Shown here in pieces: positions 62,219 to 64,000 of a stretch of DNA of 64,000 bases; the first letter of the stretch is position 1, and each line of letters begins with the position of its first letter. The stretch is from Phocaeicola_A sp045545095 (GTDB lineage Bacteria > Bacteroidota > Bacteroidia > Bacteroidales > Bacteroidaceae): positions 1-64,000 of the forward strand of contig JAZQAG010000033.1 of NCBI GenBank assembly GCA_045545095.1, in the 5' to 3' direction. Under the pieces are notes generated by a model. It did no database searches and was not told where the DNA came from. It saw nothing but the letters and a program-made list of their open reading frames with translations. Both the position numbers and the translations under genes were made by a program.

Positions 62219-63001
62219 TTAGTTGTTGTCAGTATTGCTGGCAGATTTATGAACTATCTCTTGCGCCAATGCAAGATGATTACGTGCTCCCGTTGAATCG
62301 GCATCGTACAATACTACTGGTATTCCATGGCTGGGTGCTTCACTCAGTTTCACATTACGTTGGATAACTGTACGGAACACCAGTTCCTGGAAATGGCGGC
62401 GAACCTCTTCATATACCTGATTGTGCAGACGAAGGCGGGAATCATACATAGTCAGCAGGAATCCTTCTATCTCAAGTGCAGGATTCAATTTGGATTTGAT
62501 GATTTTGATAGTATTGAGCAGCTTGCTGATACCTTCCAATGCAAAATATTCACACTGGACAGGAATTATCACCGAGTTTGCAGCTGTCAACGAATTGATT
62601 GTTATCAATCCCAAGGAGGGAGAGCAGTCTATCAATATGTAGTCGTACAAATCACCTACGTTTGCCAGAATCTTTTTGAGCACCTTTTCGCGAGAAGGCA
62701 AATTAAGCATCTCTATTTCGGCACCCACCAGATCTATGTGAGAAGGCACCACATCCAAGCCATCAATATCTGTAGTATAGATAGCCTCACGAATATCTGA
62801 CTGATTAATCAGACATTCATAAATGGAATTTTCCACTTTGCTGATGTCAACACCCAAACCTGATGAGGCGTTAGCCTGAGGGTCGGCATCAATGACCAAC
62901 ACTTTTTTCTCCAATATGGCCAGCGAAGCTGCCAGATTAATGGTCGTTGTTGTTTTACCTACTCCTCCTTTTTGGTTTGCTAAAGCTATAATCTTTCCCA
63001 T
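62219..63001 (-). CDS. parA: Chromosome-partitioning ATPase ParA (Soj)
   Basis: About 260 residues from ATG 63001 (MGKIIALANQKGG), the usual ParA start; an in-frame ATG further up adds 11 unlikely residues. The deviant Walker A KGGVGKTTTT begins near residue 11. VIDADPQANAS is the A' motif near 40, and DYILIDCSPSLG the Walker B near 120. No N-terminal DNA-binding extension is present, as in chromosomal Soj. A -7-like TATCTTTGT lies on the minus strand at 63122-63114. It begins the par-rsh series and is divergent from surE. Confidence 0.95.
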   Translation of the reverse strand: MGKIIALANQKGGVGKTTTTINLAASLAILEKKVLVIDADPQANASSGLGVDISKVENSIYECLINQSDIREAIYTTDIDGLDVVPSHIDLVGAEIEMLNLPSREKVLKKILANVGDLYDYILIDCSPSLGLITINSLTAANSVIIPVQCEYFALEGISKLLNTIKIIKSKLNPALEIEGFLLTMYDSRLRLHNQVYEEVRRHFQELVFRTVIQRNVKLSEAPSHGIPVVLYDADSTGARNHLALAQEIVHKSASNTDNN

Positions 63002-63113
63002 AATCATGTTTTTAAGAAGTTGCGAAATAAACAAATTATTCGCAAACAGCAGAATTAATATGAAAGAGTTTGTCCTATCTGTTGATAATTCGCTTATTTT
63101 GTTAATAACCGCT

Positions 63114-63122
63114 ACAAAGATA
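63114..63122 (-). promoter_or_regulatory. -7 element of the parAB promoter
   Basis: TATCTTTGT on the minus strand fits the consensus; the -33 is not evident. The start codon is 112 nt downstream, leaving room for a leader. Confidence 0.45.
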
Positions 63123-63143
63123 GTATAATTTATCCTATCCGAC

Positions 63144-63175
63144 TTTGTACGTTACGGTTTTTTGGCTATTTTTGC
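63144..63175 (+). promoter_or_regulatory. Promoter of surE
   Basis: -33 TTTG at 63144-63147, 19 nt spacer, -7 TATTTTTGC at 63167-63175. Confidence 0.8.
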
Positions 63176-63221
63176 AGCTAATCTTATAAAACAATGTATA
63201 AATATTGTCCAAAAGTAGCGT

Positions 63222-63998
63222 ATGCAAGATGAAAAACCTCTCATACTGATATCCAATGATGATGGCGTAAGCGCCAAAGGTATCAATTCGTTGGTGGAAA
63301 TGGTGAAGCCTTTCGGCCATATCATAGTCATGGCGCCCGACGGTCCACGTTCCGGTATGGCAGCAGCCATAACTTCCCAAAATCCGGTAGTCTTCTCACA
63401 CGTGAAGTCTGAAGAAGGAGTAGATGTGTACAAATGTTCTGGAACCCCTGTAGATTGTATAAAACTGGCATTGGAGACCATCTGTCCACAAAAGCCGAAT
63501 CTGGTAATTGGAGGCATCAATCATGGTGACAATTCTGCCGTCAATGTCCACTATTCCGGTACCATGGGCGTGGTGCTCGAGGGATGTATGAAAAGTATTC
63601 CCTCCATCGGATTTTCGGTGTGTGACCACGATCCTGAATTTGATTTCACGCCTACTACGCGCTACATCCAACAGATTGTCAGCCAAGTATTAGACAAAGG
63701 ATTGCCAGTCGGGACATGTCTGAATGTGAATATCCCCAAAGACGCTCCCTACAATGGAGTAAAGATTTGCAGGCAGACGAAAGGATGTTGGGAAAATGAG
63801 TGGGCAGCCATTCCCCACCCTCGTGGTGGTGGCAACATCTATTGGCTGACAGGAAATTTCAGCAACAAAGAGACTGAATCCACCGATACAGACCATTGGG
63901 CTATCAATCACGGATATATAGCCATTACTCCCATTCAGATAGATATGACATCGTATCCACTCATTGAGGAATTGGGAACTTGGGATTTTACCATTTGA
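63222..63998 (+). CDS. surE: Survival protein SurE, 5'/3'-nucleotidase
   Basis: 258 residues, complete, with the stop at 63996-63998. It is a metal-dependent phosphatase of nucleoside monophosphates. The N-terminal ILISNDDG metal motif starts near residue 8. APDGPRSGM follows near 38, GTPVDC near 75, and the family's GINHGDN-x-(A/S)-x-x-V-x-YSGT stretch near residue 95. The gene has its own promoter, divergent from parA. In related genomes lpxB often follows; the window ends before that could be seen. Confidence 0.95.
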   Translation: MQDEKPLILISNDDGVSAKGINSLVEMVKPFGHIIVMAPDGPRSGMAAAITSQNPVVFSHVKSEEGVDVYKCSGTPVDCIKLALETICPQKPNLVIGGINHGDNSAVNVHYSGTMGVVLEGCMKSIPSIGFSVCDHDPEFDFTPTTRYIQQIVSQVLDKGLPVGTCLNVNIPKDAPYNGVKICRQTKGCWENEWAAIPHPRGGGNIYWLTGNFSNKETESTDTDHWAINHGYIAITPIQIDMTSYPLIEELGTWDFTI

Positions 63999-64000
63999 AG

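Overview
The window reads as chromosomal DNA of a gut-type Bacteroidales bacterium (Bacteroides/Phocaeicola-like; genus not decidable from sequence alone). The evidence is the promoter type (-33 TTTG, 19-20 nt, -7 TAnnTTTG), found upstream of many genes in exact spacing, together with families typical of the phylum: a lipidated TamA-like protein (TamL), DUF4835/PorD, DUF5683, DUF6057, a FeoA-FeoB fusion with a Cys-rich partner, a large pyruvate:ferredoxin oxidoreductase, and a GH43 lipoprotein. Shine-Dalgarno signals are weak, as expected for the phylum, so several starts were decided from promoter position or signal peptides.

Layout. 1-0.85 kb: end of a small membrane protein and a secreted hypothetical protein. 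1.3-7.6 kb: cysK, an outer-membrane barrel, a SpoU methyltransferase, tamL, a small lipoprotein and a WalJ/YycJ-type metallo-hydrolase. 7.75-11.5 kb: tRNA-Lys(CTT), then nifJ on the other strand. 11.6-18 kb: an AAA/DUF4143-type ATPase, an ATP-grasp-like/ThiD fusion, fabD, a long inverted repeat and a cytoplasmic GH13 amylase. 18.3-24 kb: a lipoprotein, then porD-recN-rlmB and a protease-like TPR protein. 24-27 kb (minus strand): tilS-menA-CPBP protease. 27.3-30.2 kb: feoAB, its Cys-rich partner and tRNA-Cys. 30.3-38.6 kb: a secreted amidase split by a golvesin domain, then a four-gene set (105-aa unknown, YgiQ, Tex, NudC).

38.6-43.9 kb is the accessory region. A single-polypeptide restriction-modification enzyme and an AbiJ-like gene share one promoter. 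They are flanked by decayed gene fragments. Upstream of the promoter lie a C9 tract and an array of seven near-palindromic decamers at a 21-22 bp pitch. A second, unrelated palindrome array with the same 22 bp pitch lies about 430 bp further on. These arrays are the least explained structure in the window.

43.9-49.1 kb (minus strand): DUF2271 lipoprotein with GH43, then rfbA-rfbC-rfbB (dTDP-sugar synthesis, no rfbD in the window). 49.3-52.9 kb: a DUF6057 membrane protein and a TolB-like lipoprotein carrying one CXXCH motif. 52.9-56.7 kb (minus strand): two SGNH hydrolases and an MBOAT acyltransferase, an apparent cell-envelope O-acetylation cassette. 56.8-63.0 kb (minus strand): parA-parB-DUF5683-lytic transglycosylase-rsh, linking chromosome segregation, wall turnover and the stringent response. 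The window closes with surE, divergent from parA.
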